The notes under the pieces are model-generated. The model did not search any database, was not told where the DNA came from, and saw nothing but the letters and a program-made list of their open reading frames with translations. Positions 1-5,260 of a stretch of DNA of 6,663 nt are shown in pieces; positions within the stretch are counted from its first letter, which is position 1; each line of letters starts with the position of its first letter. Position numbers and translations under genes: made by a program. The stretch is taken from contig JAIJLI010000119.1 of NCBI GenBank assembly GCA_022722495.1, positions 1 to 6,663 of the forward strand, written 5' to 3'. Source of the DNA: Dialister sp. Its GTDB lineage: Bacteria; Bacillota; Negativicutes; Veillonellales; Dialisteraceae.

Positions 1-31
1 CTAAAAAAAGTCGGCGAAGCCGCCACGAGAG

Positions 32-61
32 CCCTGAACCTTGAACCCTGAACCTTGAACC
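32..61 (-). repeat. 7-bp tandem repeat, four units (left copy)
   Basis: On the plus strand the units read CCCTGAA, CCTTGAA, CCCTGAA, CCTTGAA, then CC. Two unit variants alternate, so the true period is 14 bp. On the minus strand (GGTTCAA/GGTTCAG) it is rich in GG/GGG tracts. It is the counterpart of 4912-4940. Confidence 0.9.
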
Positions 62-76
62 AAATGAAAGCAAAGT

Positions 77-126
77 AAAAAGGGGCTGTGAAGAAATGAG
101 GATTCATTTCTTCACAGCCCCTTTTT
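77..126 (-). terminator. Rho-independent terminator of ompA (bidirectional hairpin)
   Basis: Arms 77-99 and 104-126 are perfectly complementary over 23 bp around a 4-base loop. The stem has A/T runs at its foot on both strands, so it can act in either direction. It starts 13 bases beyond the ompA stop codon, which makes it the obvious ompA terminator. The stem sequence is the same as at 4847-4896. Confidence 0.93.
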
Positions 127-139
127 TATATGTCTCACA

Positions 140-1192
140 TTATTTATGTTCAAAAATATCGACACGGCGAGCGGCAGCGTGATCCTTGCTGTCACTGTCT
201 GCCCCTTTCACCATTTCGACCAGCTTTGTCGCATCGACGCCCTGAGAGACAGCGTATTCCTTGACGCTCTTCACGCGCTGGGCAGCGAGCTCTTTGTTGT
301 ACTCTGCGCTGCCGGTCGGATCCGCACGGCCGACGAGCTTGAAGACATGGCCGGTTTCCTTGGCCTGCTTTACGAACGCATCCAGATTCACCTTCTGGGC
401 ATTCTGGATATCTGCCGAGTCACTCTCAAAAAGGACACTGTTCAGATAGTAATCATTTTCCGCTGCCTTAGCCGGTGTTTCTGCCGGAGCCTCCGTCTTT
501 ACGACACTTGTATCAGCAGACTCATCTTCTTCGAAATCATAATTCTTCGAAGGTTCTTCCTCATAGGAAGCGACCGGGTCATGTCCGCCGAAACGATAGG
601 AGACGCCTGCCAGGAATCCCTTATAAGAGACATTGCGGTCACTGTTTCCGCGAGTATTCATATAGCGATAGCCAGCCGTCAGATCCACATCACTGTCGAC
701 AGCCATATTCACGCCGGCTTCCCACATGGAGGTCTCTTCCGTGCCGAGAGCCCCTTTGGCATAGACATCGACGACGTCCGTCACAGGCTGACGGGCTACG
801 ATGCCCAGTTGGAAAATGTTATTGGTGGCTTTGCCATTATCCAGCATCCAAGACGGATAGTCCTTCATGGCGATGCGGTTCCACCCCGCAAAAGCAGCGA
901 CCTGCGGATGCAGGGAGTACACGGCATTGAGTTCATTCATATTTCCATTCGTATGATCTGTGTGAAGGCCGGTGTACTGGTACTGCGCTGCCCATTTATC
1001 GGTGATCCCATAGCTCACGCCGCCCAGGAAATTCCATTCTCCATCCGACTTGTAGCCGGCGGTGCGAGCCGCCGAATCCCACATGCCTGCATTGATCTCA
1101 AATTCACCCGGACGGAAGGTCGTCTGCGGGGATGCGAATGCGGTCGTAGAGATCGCAGCCAGCGCCAGCATCATAGCGATTGTCTTTTTCAT
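140..1192 (-). CDS. ompA: OmpA family outer-membrane protein (beta-barrel plus peptidoglycan-binding domain)
   Basis: This is a predicted outer-membrane protein that anchors the membrane to peptidoglycan. I chose the ATG at 1192 (350 aa): GAGGTG at 1199-1204 gives a good ribosome site 6 bases upstream. A GTG at 1201 would add three residues but overlaps that site. Residues 1-20 form a signal peptide (MKK start, hydrophobic core, AFA cleavage site). Residues about 21-202 show the alternating, aromatic-rich pattern of a beta-barrel. Residues about 203-246 are an acidic, Pro/Ala-rich linker, and about 247-350 an OmpA C-terminal domain. In that domain, Asp291 (RADPTG) and Arg306 (AAQR) are 15 residues apart, matching the diaminopimelate-binding Asp/Arg pair known from Acinetobacter OmpA. 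The C-terminal AARRVDI matches the family's usual end. The gene is monocistronic, with its own promoter (1252-1260) and terminator (77-126). The OmpA domain is secure; the barrel strand count is not determined. Confidence 0.93.
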   Translation of the reverse strand: MKKTIAMMLALAAISTTAFASPQTTFRPGEFEINAGMWDSAARTAGYKSDGEWNFLGGVSYGITDKWAAQYQYTGLHTDHTNGNMNELNAVYSLHPQVAAFAGWNRIAMKDYPSWMLDNGKATNNIFQLGIVARQPVTDVVDVYAKGALGTEETSMWEAGVNMAVDSDVDLTAGYRYMNTRGNSDRNVSYKGFLAGVSYRFGGHDPVASYEEEPSKNYDFEEDESADTSVVKTEAPAETPAKAAENDYYLNSVLFESDSADIQNAQKVNLDAFVKQAKETGHVFKLVGRADPTGSAEYNKELAAQRVKSVKEYAVSQGVDATKLVEMVKGADSDSKDHAAARRVDIFEHK

Positions 1193-1251
1193 GATCTTCA
1201 CCTCGTAGAAAAAATCAGGGAAAGTGTCATAGGATATTGGTCATATATCTT

Positions 1252-1260
1252 ATTATATCA
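1252..1260 (-). promoter_or_regulatory. Extended -10 promoter of ompA
   Basis: The minus strand reads TGATATAAT, a perfect extended -10 (TGn-TATAAT). No convincing -35 is seen at the usual distance; TTTACA lies too close, 8 bases away. Initiation near 1245 would give a leader of about 50 bases before the ATG at 1192. Confidence 0.6.
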
Positions 1261-1328
1261 TTCCATGTAAAGGAGAAGAGTTGGCGGATTCAGGGTTAGC
1301 CCACGGAGTTTTGATAGCGCTTCGCGCG

Positions 1329-1485
1329 CATCGTTATTTCGAGCGTAGCCCTCGATCTTTATTGCAGAACGTTCATCGCCTGACGTGAGACAGCACCAGG
1401 ACATCGTTTTCCCTAGGTGCATACACGCTGATTCCCGCAGTGCAGTAAAGATCCCTCGGCTACGCTCGGGATGACGATACCGGCG
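1329..1485. repeat. Imperfect inverted-repeat element between ompA and ppk2
   Basis: Arms at about 1329-1368 and 1438-1485 are imperfect reverse complements. Both contain the core GAGCGTAGCC (plus strand in the left arm, minus strand in the right arm) followed by a GATCTTTA-TGCA segment. About 70 bases of non-complementary sequence lie between them. With the small hairpin GCGCTTCGCGC (1317-1327), the element fills most of the gap after the kinase stop codon at 1504. It has no T-run, so it is not a standard terminator. The motif ATTTCGAGCG is shared with the repeat at 6589-6663, so it probably belongs to a dispersed repeat family. No gene is credible in 1261-1503. Confidence 0.7.
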
Positions 1486-1503
1486 AATCCCAGTCACCAG
1501 TCC

Positions 1504-2439
1504 CTAGTTTCCGCCTTTCATCATATCCTGCATTTCTTCGATCATGCCGACATTGCCGCTTTCGATGAGACGGCGGAATTCGTCGAGCTGGTTCTTGATC
1601 TCCTTTGACATTTCCGGAAATTCCGGCGCAATATCGCGCAGCGCCCTGATGACGATCTGCGAGACGACGTAGCGGGTATACCACTTGTTATCCGCCGGAA
1701 CGATGTACCACGGCGCAGCCTTTGTGCTGGTCGCCGTGATCATCTCGCTGTAAAGCTCCTGATAGCGGTCCCAGTAGCGGCGTTCATTGATATCTGCCAT
1801 AGAGAATTTCCAGTTTTTCTTCTTGTTCAGGATGCGCTCGGCCAGACGGTCGCGCTGCTCATCCTTAGAGACATGGAGAAAGATCTTGATGACATGGAAG
1901 CCATTCTCCCCCAGATAGCGCTCCCAGTCCTTGATCTGCCGGTAGCGGGTATCCCAGATATTTTTATTGACCAGATTCTGCGGCAGCTTGTCCTCTTTGA
2001 TGAGGTCATGCACGCGGGTCACGATGACATCCTCATAGTGGGAACGGTTGAAGATGCCGATATCCCCGCGGCGCGGCAGCGCACGATTGATACGCCACAT
2101 GTAGTCGTGGTCCTTTTCTTCACTGTTCGGCTGCTTGAAGGAAACGACATGGACGCCATTCGGATCCAGATGCGAGAAGACGTGCTTGATCGTCCCGTCC
2201 TTGCCTGCCGCATCCATCGCCTGCAAGACGATAATGAGCCCATAGGTACTCTGTGCATAGAGCTTTGCCTGCAAGAGATTGATCTCTTCCAATGCTTCCG
2301 GGAAAGCAGCTGTCTTGACGGCTTCCTTGTCGATGTCGATATCGCAGGCCGTGGCGATCTTTTTGAGGTTGATCTTATCGCCTTCCTTGGCACGATAGCG
2401 GTCAATGTCGATCTTGATCTCAGGCATTTCTTTTTCCAT
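1504..2439 (-). CDS. Polyphosphate kinase 2, class III-like (downstream copy)
   Basis: This 311-residue enzyme is predicted to transfer phosphate from inorganic polyphosphate to nucleotides in the cytosol. Class III PPK2s are known to accept both AMP and ADP. A Walker A loop (AMDAAGKDGT, 74-83, Lys80) is followed by the Walker B-region signature IGIFNRSHYEDV (127-138); the NRSHYEDV form is typical of class III. A lid segment, NWKFSMADI, spans 209-217. APWYIVPADNKW (242-253) leads into a conserved C-terminal helix. Length is slightly above the usual 260-300. The ATG at 2439 has AAAAGGAG at 2449-2456 as ribosome site. The upstream gene at 2590-3516 is a paralogue, about 70% identical over the central 206 residues by eye. 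The 150-bp gap between them, holding parS, allows either read-through or a separate promoter. All motifs are intact. Nucleotide preference cannot be read from sequence alone. Confidence 0.93.
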   Translation of the reverse strand: MEKEMPEIKIDIDRYRAKEGDKINLKKIATACDIDIDKEAVKTAAFPEALEEINLLQAKLYAQSTYGLIIVLQAMDAAGKDGTIKHVFSHLDPNGVHVVSFKQPNSEEKDHDYMWRINRALPRRGDIGIFNRSHYEDVIVTRVHDLIKEDKLPQNLVNKNIWDTRYRQIKDWERYLGENGFHVIKIFLHVSKDEQRDRLAERILNKKKNWKFSMADINERRYWDRYQELYSEMITATSTKAAPWYIVPADNKWYTRYVVSQIVIRALRDIAPEFPEMSKEIKNQLDEFRRLIESGNVGMIEEMQDMMKGGN

Positions 2440-2469
2440 GGTCGTTCTCTCCTTTTGATAATGATTGTT

Positions 2470-2497
2470 GTTATAAGTGTATTTGTTTCACGTGAAA
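2470..2497 (-). promoter_or_regulatory. Weak promoter candidate for the downstream ppk2 gene
   Basis: On the minus strand TATAAC (2470-2475) resembles a -10. The hexamer 16 bases upstream (TTTCAC, 2492-2497) is a poor -35 and lies inside the parS palindrome. If real, ParB bound at parS would cover the promoter. Co-transcription from the upstream ppk2 gene is equally possible. Confidence 0.25.
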
Positions 2498-2499
2498 CA
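2484..2499. promoter_or_regulatory. parS: parS centromere-like site (ParB/Spo0J binding)
   Basis: TGTTTCACGTGAAACA is a perfect 16-bp palindrome. It matches the widely conserved bacterial parS consensus TGTTNCACGTGAAACA with no mismatch. ParB binds such sites, spreads with CTP, and loads SMC/ParA functions for origin segregation; parS sites cluster around oriC. It lies in the non-coding gap between the two ppk2 genes, where a full-consensus 16-mer is very unlikely by chance. The nearby recF and dciA genes fit an origin-proximal position. Confidence 0.9.
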
Positions 2500-2558
2500 G
2501 GAAACGGAGCCTAGGTCTCATCCGCAAGCGGAAAGGATCTCACGCTGACGCCCAAAAT

Positions 2559-2589
2559 GGCGGCGCAAGAGAGTCTAAGCCAAGCCGCC
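2559..2589 (-). terminator. Weak hairpin directly after the upstream ppk2 stop codon
   Basis: GGCGGC and GCCGCC (2559-2564 and 2584-2589) can pair across a 19-base loop, followed on the minus strand by only ATTTT. It may attenuate read-through into the second ppk2 gene, but it lacks a proper T-run. A second tiny inverted repeat, TCCGCAAGCGGA, lies at 2521-2532. Confidence 0.3.
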
Positions 2590-3516
2590 TTACTTCTTGA
2601 TCGCCTGCTGGATCTCTTCGAGCGACTTCACATCCACAGAGGAGATGAGTTTTTTGAATTTTTCGAGCTGCTCGGCGATGTCGGGAGCCAGCGGCGGGAA
2701 CTGGGGATCGATCTTCTTCAGTGCCTGCAGTGTGATCTGCGAGACGACGTAGCGGGTGTACCACTTATTATCCGCCGGAACGATATACCACGGCGCATAG
2801 TCTTTCGATGTTTTGGAGATCATTTCTCCGTAAATTTCCTGATACTGGTCCCAGTACTGGCGCTCACGCATATCTGCCATGGAGAATTTCCAGTTTTTCT
2901 GCTGATTGAAGATGCGGTCCATGAGGCGCTTCTGCTGCTCCTCTTTGGATACATGCAGAAAGATCTTGACCATGGGGAAGCCGTTGGCTGCCAGATATTT
3001 TTCCCAGTTTGTGATCTGCTCATAACGCTCTTCCCAAATGTCCTTGTGAATGAGATCCCTCGGAAGCTGCCCCTGATGGATCAGATCATGAATGCGCGTC
3101 ACGATGACGTCTTCATACTGCGAACGGTTGAAAATGCCGATATTTCCGCGCTCCGGCAGGGCTTTATTGATGCGCCACATGTAATCATGATCCTTCTCCT
3201 CACTTGTCGGCTGTTTGAAGGAGACGACCTTCACGCCGCCCGGATTGAGGCTCGCAAAGACATGGTTCACCGTACCGTCCTTGCCGGCCGCATCCATCGC
3301 CTGCAGGACGATGATGAGACCGTAGGTATTCTGAGCATAGAGTTTTTCCTGAAGCACCTTCAATTTTTCGATGGTTTCCGGAAAATATCTTTCCTTCACT
3401 TCTGTTTTCTCGATCTTCACATCGCAGGCTGTCGGAAAATCCTTCAGTGATATCTTTTCCCCTTCTTTGACGCGATACTGATCAATATCGATCTTTCCAT
3501 TCTTACTCTCCGGCAT
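2590..3516 (-). CDS. Polyphosphate kinase 2, class III-like (upstream copy)
   Basis: This 308-residue PPK2 family protein is predicted to phosphorylate AMP/ADP using polyphosphate. Walker A is AMDAAGKDGT (73-82, Lys79). The Walker B-region signature is IGIFNRSQYEDV (126-137), with Gln where the downstream copy has His; both are found in class III enzymes. The lid segment NWKFSMADM lies at 208-216 and APWYIVPADNKW at 241-252. The most divergent parts relative to the paralogue are the N-terminal 55 residues and the C-terminal tail after residue 266. The ATG at 3516 follows an AAGGA site 5 bases upstream, with a promoter candidate at 3591-3610. It is the first gene of a leftward pair and is divergent from dciA. 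Retention of two intact copies suggests different nucleotide preference, expression or dosage roles; this is inference. Confidence 0.93.
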   Translation of the reverse strand: MPESKNGKIDIDQYRVKEGEKISLKDFPTACDVKIEKTEVKERYFPETIEKLKVLQEKLYAQNTYGLIIVLQAMDAAGKDGTVNHVFASLNPGGVKVVSFKQPTSEEKDHDYMWRINKALPERGNIGIFNRSQYEDVIVTRIHDLIHQGQLPRDLIHKDIWEERYEQITNWEKYLAANGFPMVKIFLHVSKEEQQKRLMDRIFNQQKNWKFSMADMRERQYWDQYQEIYGEMISKTSKDYAPWYIVPADNKWYTRYVVSQITLQALKKIDPQFPPLAPDIAEQLEKFKKLISSVDVKSLEEIQQAIKK

Positions 3517-3588
3517 ACAGATCCTTCCTTTCTGTCTGACGGGCCATATATCCGCAGAAAATCAAGCCCATTTCTTTCGCATTTGCTT

Positions 3589-3610
3589 TTATTATAGTGC
3601 ATTTTCCCCA
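3589..3610 (-). promoter_or_regulatory. Promoter of the upstream ppk2 gene, with a motif shared with recF
   Basis: On the minus strand TATAAT (3591-3596) is preceded by TGGGGAAAATG and three bases. The recF promoter at 6489-6510 has the same 22-base arrangement with only three differences, all in the bases just upstream of TATAAT. No good -35 is visible. Initiation near 3584 would give a leader of about 70 bases to the ATG at 3516. Confidence 0.6.
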
Positions 3611-3652
3611 TATGCATTTAATAAAAAAGCAATAGAGACCGTTATAGAAAAT

Positions 3653-3661
3653 TTATTCACA
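3653..3661 (+). promoter_or_regulatory. DnaA-box match
   Basis: TTATTCACA matches the DnaA-box consensus TTATNCACA exactly. It lies in the AT-rich gap (about 3580-3660) between the divergent ppk2 and dciA genes. No second exact box was seen in the window, so it is not an origin by itself. It could be a regulatory DnaA site or a chance match. Confidence 0.4.
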
Positions 3662-3691
3662 AAGCCGGAAGAAGGCAGGCTATAGTATAAT
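3656..3691 (+). promoter_or_regulatory. Promoter candidate for dciA
   Basis: TATAAT at 3686-3691 is a perfect -10 but lacks a -35 at 17 bases. Alternatively TATAGT (3681-3686) pairs with TTCACA (3656-3661), five of six matches to TTGACA, at a long 19-base spacing. That -35 overlaps the DnaA-box match. The choice between the two is open. Confidence 0.45.
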
Positions 3692-3882
3692 AGAAGTAAT
3701 GAGTGATCCGGGATCGGGCTTACGCTCTTTTCTCCCCCGGCAGCTCCTTCCTATGAAATGAGCCTGTCAGTTTCAACGGGTCCATTGGGTGCTGAGGGGC
3801 AAAAGGAGCGCACGATCCCTAAAGCGTCCCATGTTTATGCACTTCGCAGTATTTTTCATTTCTCATTTCAACGGAGGCCCTT
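3692..3882 (+). other. Long leader of dciA, no recognised riboswitch
   Basis: About 185 bases separate the promoter candidate from the dciA start. Visible short inverted repeats are GATCC-G-GGATC (3705-3715), CCGGG/CCCGG (3708-3712 with 3736-3740) and GCTCCTT/AAGGAGC (3743-3749 with 3803-3809). I do not recognise a T-box, SAM, FMN or other named riboswitch. An open frame from 3758 lacks a ribosome site and is not called. Confidence 0.35.
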
Positions 3883-4779
3883 ATGGACGAAGACAAGAAA
3901 CCCACCGGAAAACGGTTTCGACGGATGGATACGATCTCCAGCGTGTTTTCCTCCTCCGACCTGAACCATCGGCTCTTCGGTCACGAAGGATTCCAATTCT
4001 TCCTCTTACAGAAACGTTGGGAAAAGTTGGTGGGCCAGGTGATGGCGAAGGAGTCCTATGTCTCAAGCTATAAGAATGACGTGCTCTTCGTGACTGTCAC
4101 GAATTCCGTCTTTCTCCAGCAGCTCTATGTCATCAAGAACGATATCCTTTCGCGCCTGTCGGAGGATGAATTCGGAAAGCGATTCACAGATATCCGCTTC
4201 ATCGCCGGTCCGCGAAAGAAGAAATACCAGACCTTCACGACCTTAGATCCCATCAATCGTGCGATCGAAAAGGAGCAGCGCATGTATGACCAGCCGCTGA
4301 CAGACAAGGAGACCGACTGGATCCGGCACTGGGTCGATACGCATGTGGAAAAGGAAGCTCTGCAGGCTCCCTTTTCCGACATGATGAAGGCTGTCCTCCA
4401 GATCCGAAAAGGCGAGCTCGCCGCCGGCTACCACCCCTGCCAGCGCTGCGGCGCACTCACGCCGCCGGATACCTCGCTCTGCAGCAGCTGCGAGCGCAAA
4501 AACCGTCAGGAAAATCGCGCCCGCGTCATCGAGCTGCTTCGAAGGAATCCGCATTTCACCTTTCAGGAGGTCACGAGCCGTTTCCCCTGTACCTATCCGC
4601 TCTATGAGTCCTGCGTGAATCAGCTGATCCACGGGTATAAGGAGCGCATTTTTCATCAATTTGCCCGCCCGGATGAGAAGGGCCGTCTCCTCGCTCTCCT
4701 GACCCATCGCCCCATCGAGTCCATGACGGATCAGGAGGCGGAGGAAGCACTGAAAAAGCTCCCCAAAAAGTCATGGTGA
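3883..4779 (+). CDS. dciA: DciA/DUF721 family protein with zinc-ribbon C-terminal extension
   Basis: Residues about 17-109 resemble the DUF721/DciA domain: a tryptophan-led helix (RWEKLVGQVMA, 45-55), then DVLFVTVTNSVFLQQL (66-81) and a strand ending IRFIAG (104-109). DciA is known to load the replicative helicase DnaB in bacteria lacking DnaC/DnaI-type loaders; this role is inferred here. At 298 aa the protein is much longer than common DUF721 proteins (about 90-180 aa). After a charged helical stretch (about 122-178), CQRC at 186-189 and CSSC at 200-203 form a CxxC-x10-CxxC zinc ribbon, followed by about 95 residues of mostly helical sequence that I do not recognise. GGAGG at 3873-3877, 5 bases before the ATG, supports the start. 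The gene is monocistronic and ends in the terminator at 4847-4896. recF, a common DUF721 neighbour, lies beyond in opposite orientation. The family call is firm; the symbol is by homology. Confidence 0.82.
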   Translation: MDEDKKPTGKRFRRMDTISSVFSSSDLNHRLFGHEGFQFFLLQKRWEKLVGQVMAKESYVSSYKNDVLFVTVTNSVFLQQLYVIKNDILSRLSEDEFGKRFTDIRFIAGPRKKKYQTFTTLDPINRAIEKEQRMYDQPLTDKETDWIRHWVDTHVEKEALQAPFSDMMKAVLQIRKGELAAGYHPCQRCGALTPPDTSLCSSCERKNRQENRARVIELLRRNPHFTFQEVTSRFPCTYPLYESCVNQLIHGYKERIFHQFARPDEKGRLLALLTHRPIESMTDQEAEEALKKLPKKSW

Positions 4780-4846
4780 GAAAAGGGATACGATCGGCCG
4801 TTTCTAAGCCGCCGTCCCCTTCCCTGCTGCACCTATTTCCACCAAT

Positions 4847-4896
4847 AAAAAGGGGCTGTGAAGAAATGAATCCTCATTTCTTCACAGCCCCTTTTT
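4847..4896 (+). terminator. Rho-independent terminator of dciA (bidirectional hairpin)
   Basis: Arms 4847-4869 and 4874-4896 pair perfectly over 23 bp with an ATCC loop, ending in five Ts. It lies 67 bases after the dciA stop codon. The stem equals the one behind ompA; only the loop reads as its complement, as expected for an inverted copy. Confidence 0.93.
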
Positions 4897-4911
4897 ACTT
4901 TGCTTTCATTT

Positions 4912-4940
4912 GGTTCAGGGTTCAGGGTTCAGGGTTCAGG
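4912..4940 (+). repeat. 7-bp tandem repeat GGTTCAG, four units (right copy)
   Basis: Four uniform GGTTCAG units plus GG. The G-tracts fall at 4912-4913, 4918-4920, 4925-4927, 4932-4934 and 4939-4940, regularly spaced by TTCA, much like a telomeric repeat. A G-quadruplex is sterically possible. Open frames through this repeat are low-complexity and not credible genes. Confidence 0.92.
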
Positions 4941-4941
4941 T

Positions 4942-4965
4942 GGCGGCTTCGCCGCCTTTTTTTTT
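4942..4965 (+). terminator. Second GC hairpin with T-run
   Basis: GGCGGC (4942-4947) pairs with GCCGCC (4951-4956) across a TTC loop, followed by nine Ts (4957-4965). This is a textbook intrinsic terminator and the second in tandem behind dciA. The left module carries the same hairpin with one mismatch at 10-24. Confidence 0.85.
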
Positions 4966-5070
4966 AGAAGATGGTATTCTCGTATCGCAGCCTTCCCCTC
5001 TAGGGAATGCTATTAAGTTAAGCGGCAGAACGTTCTTGGCTCCCCATCGGGGGAGCTCCCCGAAGGGGTT

Positions 5071-5145
5071 GTGCAAGAGAACTGGATTTTTAGGAGTGAA
5101 GCGACGCGAAAATCCAGTGAGACGCCATTTCGAACGAAGTGAGAT
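5071..5145 (+). repeat. 75-bp direct repeat, copy 1
   Basis: It matches 6589-6663 at 69 of 75 positions, same orientation. Internally ACTGGATTTT (5081-5090) pairs with AAAATCCAGT (5109-5118) around a GC-rich loop, giving a stable stem. Confidence 0.9.
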
Positions 5146-5237
5146 GAGGGGGCTACGTAGCGGTATTGCATAAAAGTGTTGGAATATCGATAGCATCGGA
5201 CCATTCAACATAGCACGCTATACCACTGGCATGCCCC

Positions 5238-5260
5238 TATTGCCTTCGGCACTTCCCCCG
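5238..5260 (+). repeat. 23-bp segment repeated in inverted orientation at 6565-6587
   Basis: This segment, with core GCCTTCGGCACTTCCCCC, is the exact reverse complement of 6565-6587. Here it lies about 90 bases to the right of the 75-bp repeat; at the far side of recF it directly abuts copy 2 on its left. Confidence 0.9.

Larger units (their letters stand above)
1..133 (-). repeat. Terminator/repeat module, left copy (cut by window edge)
   Basis: Read on the minus strand this is a modular element: a long perfect hairpin (77-126), an AT-rich spacer, four 7-bp units (32-61), a short GC hairpin (10-24) and a T-run (3-9). The same modules in the same order occur on the plus strand at 4846-4967, with near-identical sequence. 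The left copy has 8 extra bases before the GC hairpin, alternating variants of the 7-mer, and one mismatch in the GC stem. It begins 7 bases after the ompA stop codon. Because it reaches position 1, its outer border cannot be seen. Confidence 0.85.
4846..4967 (+). repeat. Terminator/repeat module, right copy
   Basis: This is the inverted counterpart of positions 1-133. In order it has the perfect 23-bp hairpin, the spacer ACTTTGCTTTCATTT, tandem GGTTCAG units, a GC hairpin and a nine-T run ending in TTTAG. It starts 67 bases after the dciA stop. Relative to the gene it follows, the orientation is the same as the left copy's relative to ompA. Confidence 0.88.

Noticed and set aside
1258..1497. 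Minus-strand frame of 79 codons in the ompA/ppk2 gap
   Set aside because: It runs through the inverted repeat and ompA promoter, has no ribosome site, and its sequence (HPERSRGIF) is a repeat-derived translation.
2557..3450. Long plus-strand open frame (297 codons) opposite the upstream ppk2 gene
   Set aside because: It mirrors a gene with full PPK2 motifs, has no family features or ribosome site, and similar antisense frames occur opposite the other ppk2 (1873-2514) and ompA (146-1270). These are shadows of codon bias.
3577..3700. AT-rich gap with one DnaA box considered as oriC
   Set aside because: Only one exact box was found and no dnaA gene or box cluster is present in the window.
3758..3964. 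Small plus-strand frame in the dciA leader running into dciA
   Set aside because: No ribosome site at its ATG, and it overlaps the well-supported dciA start in another frame.
4912..4940. Tandem units considered as a CRISPR-like array
   Set aside because: The 7-bp units are directly adjacent with no spacers, and no cas gene is present.
4936..5211. Minus-strand frame of 91 codons, and plus-strand frame 4910-5173
   Set aside because: Both translate the heptamer and palindromic repeats (FRVQ-like low complexity); no start signals and no domain.
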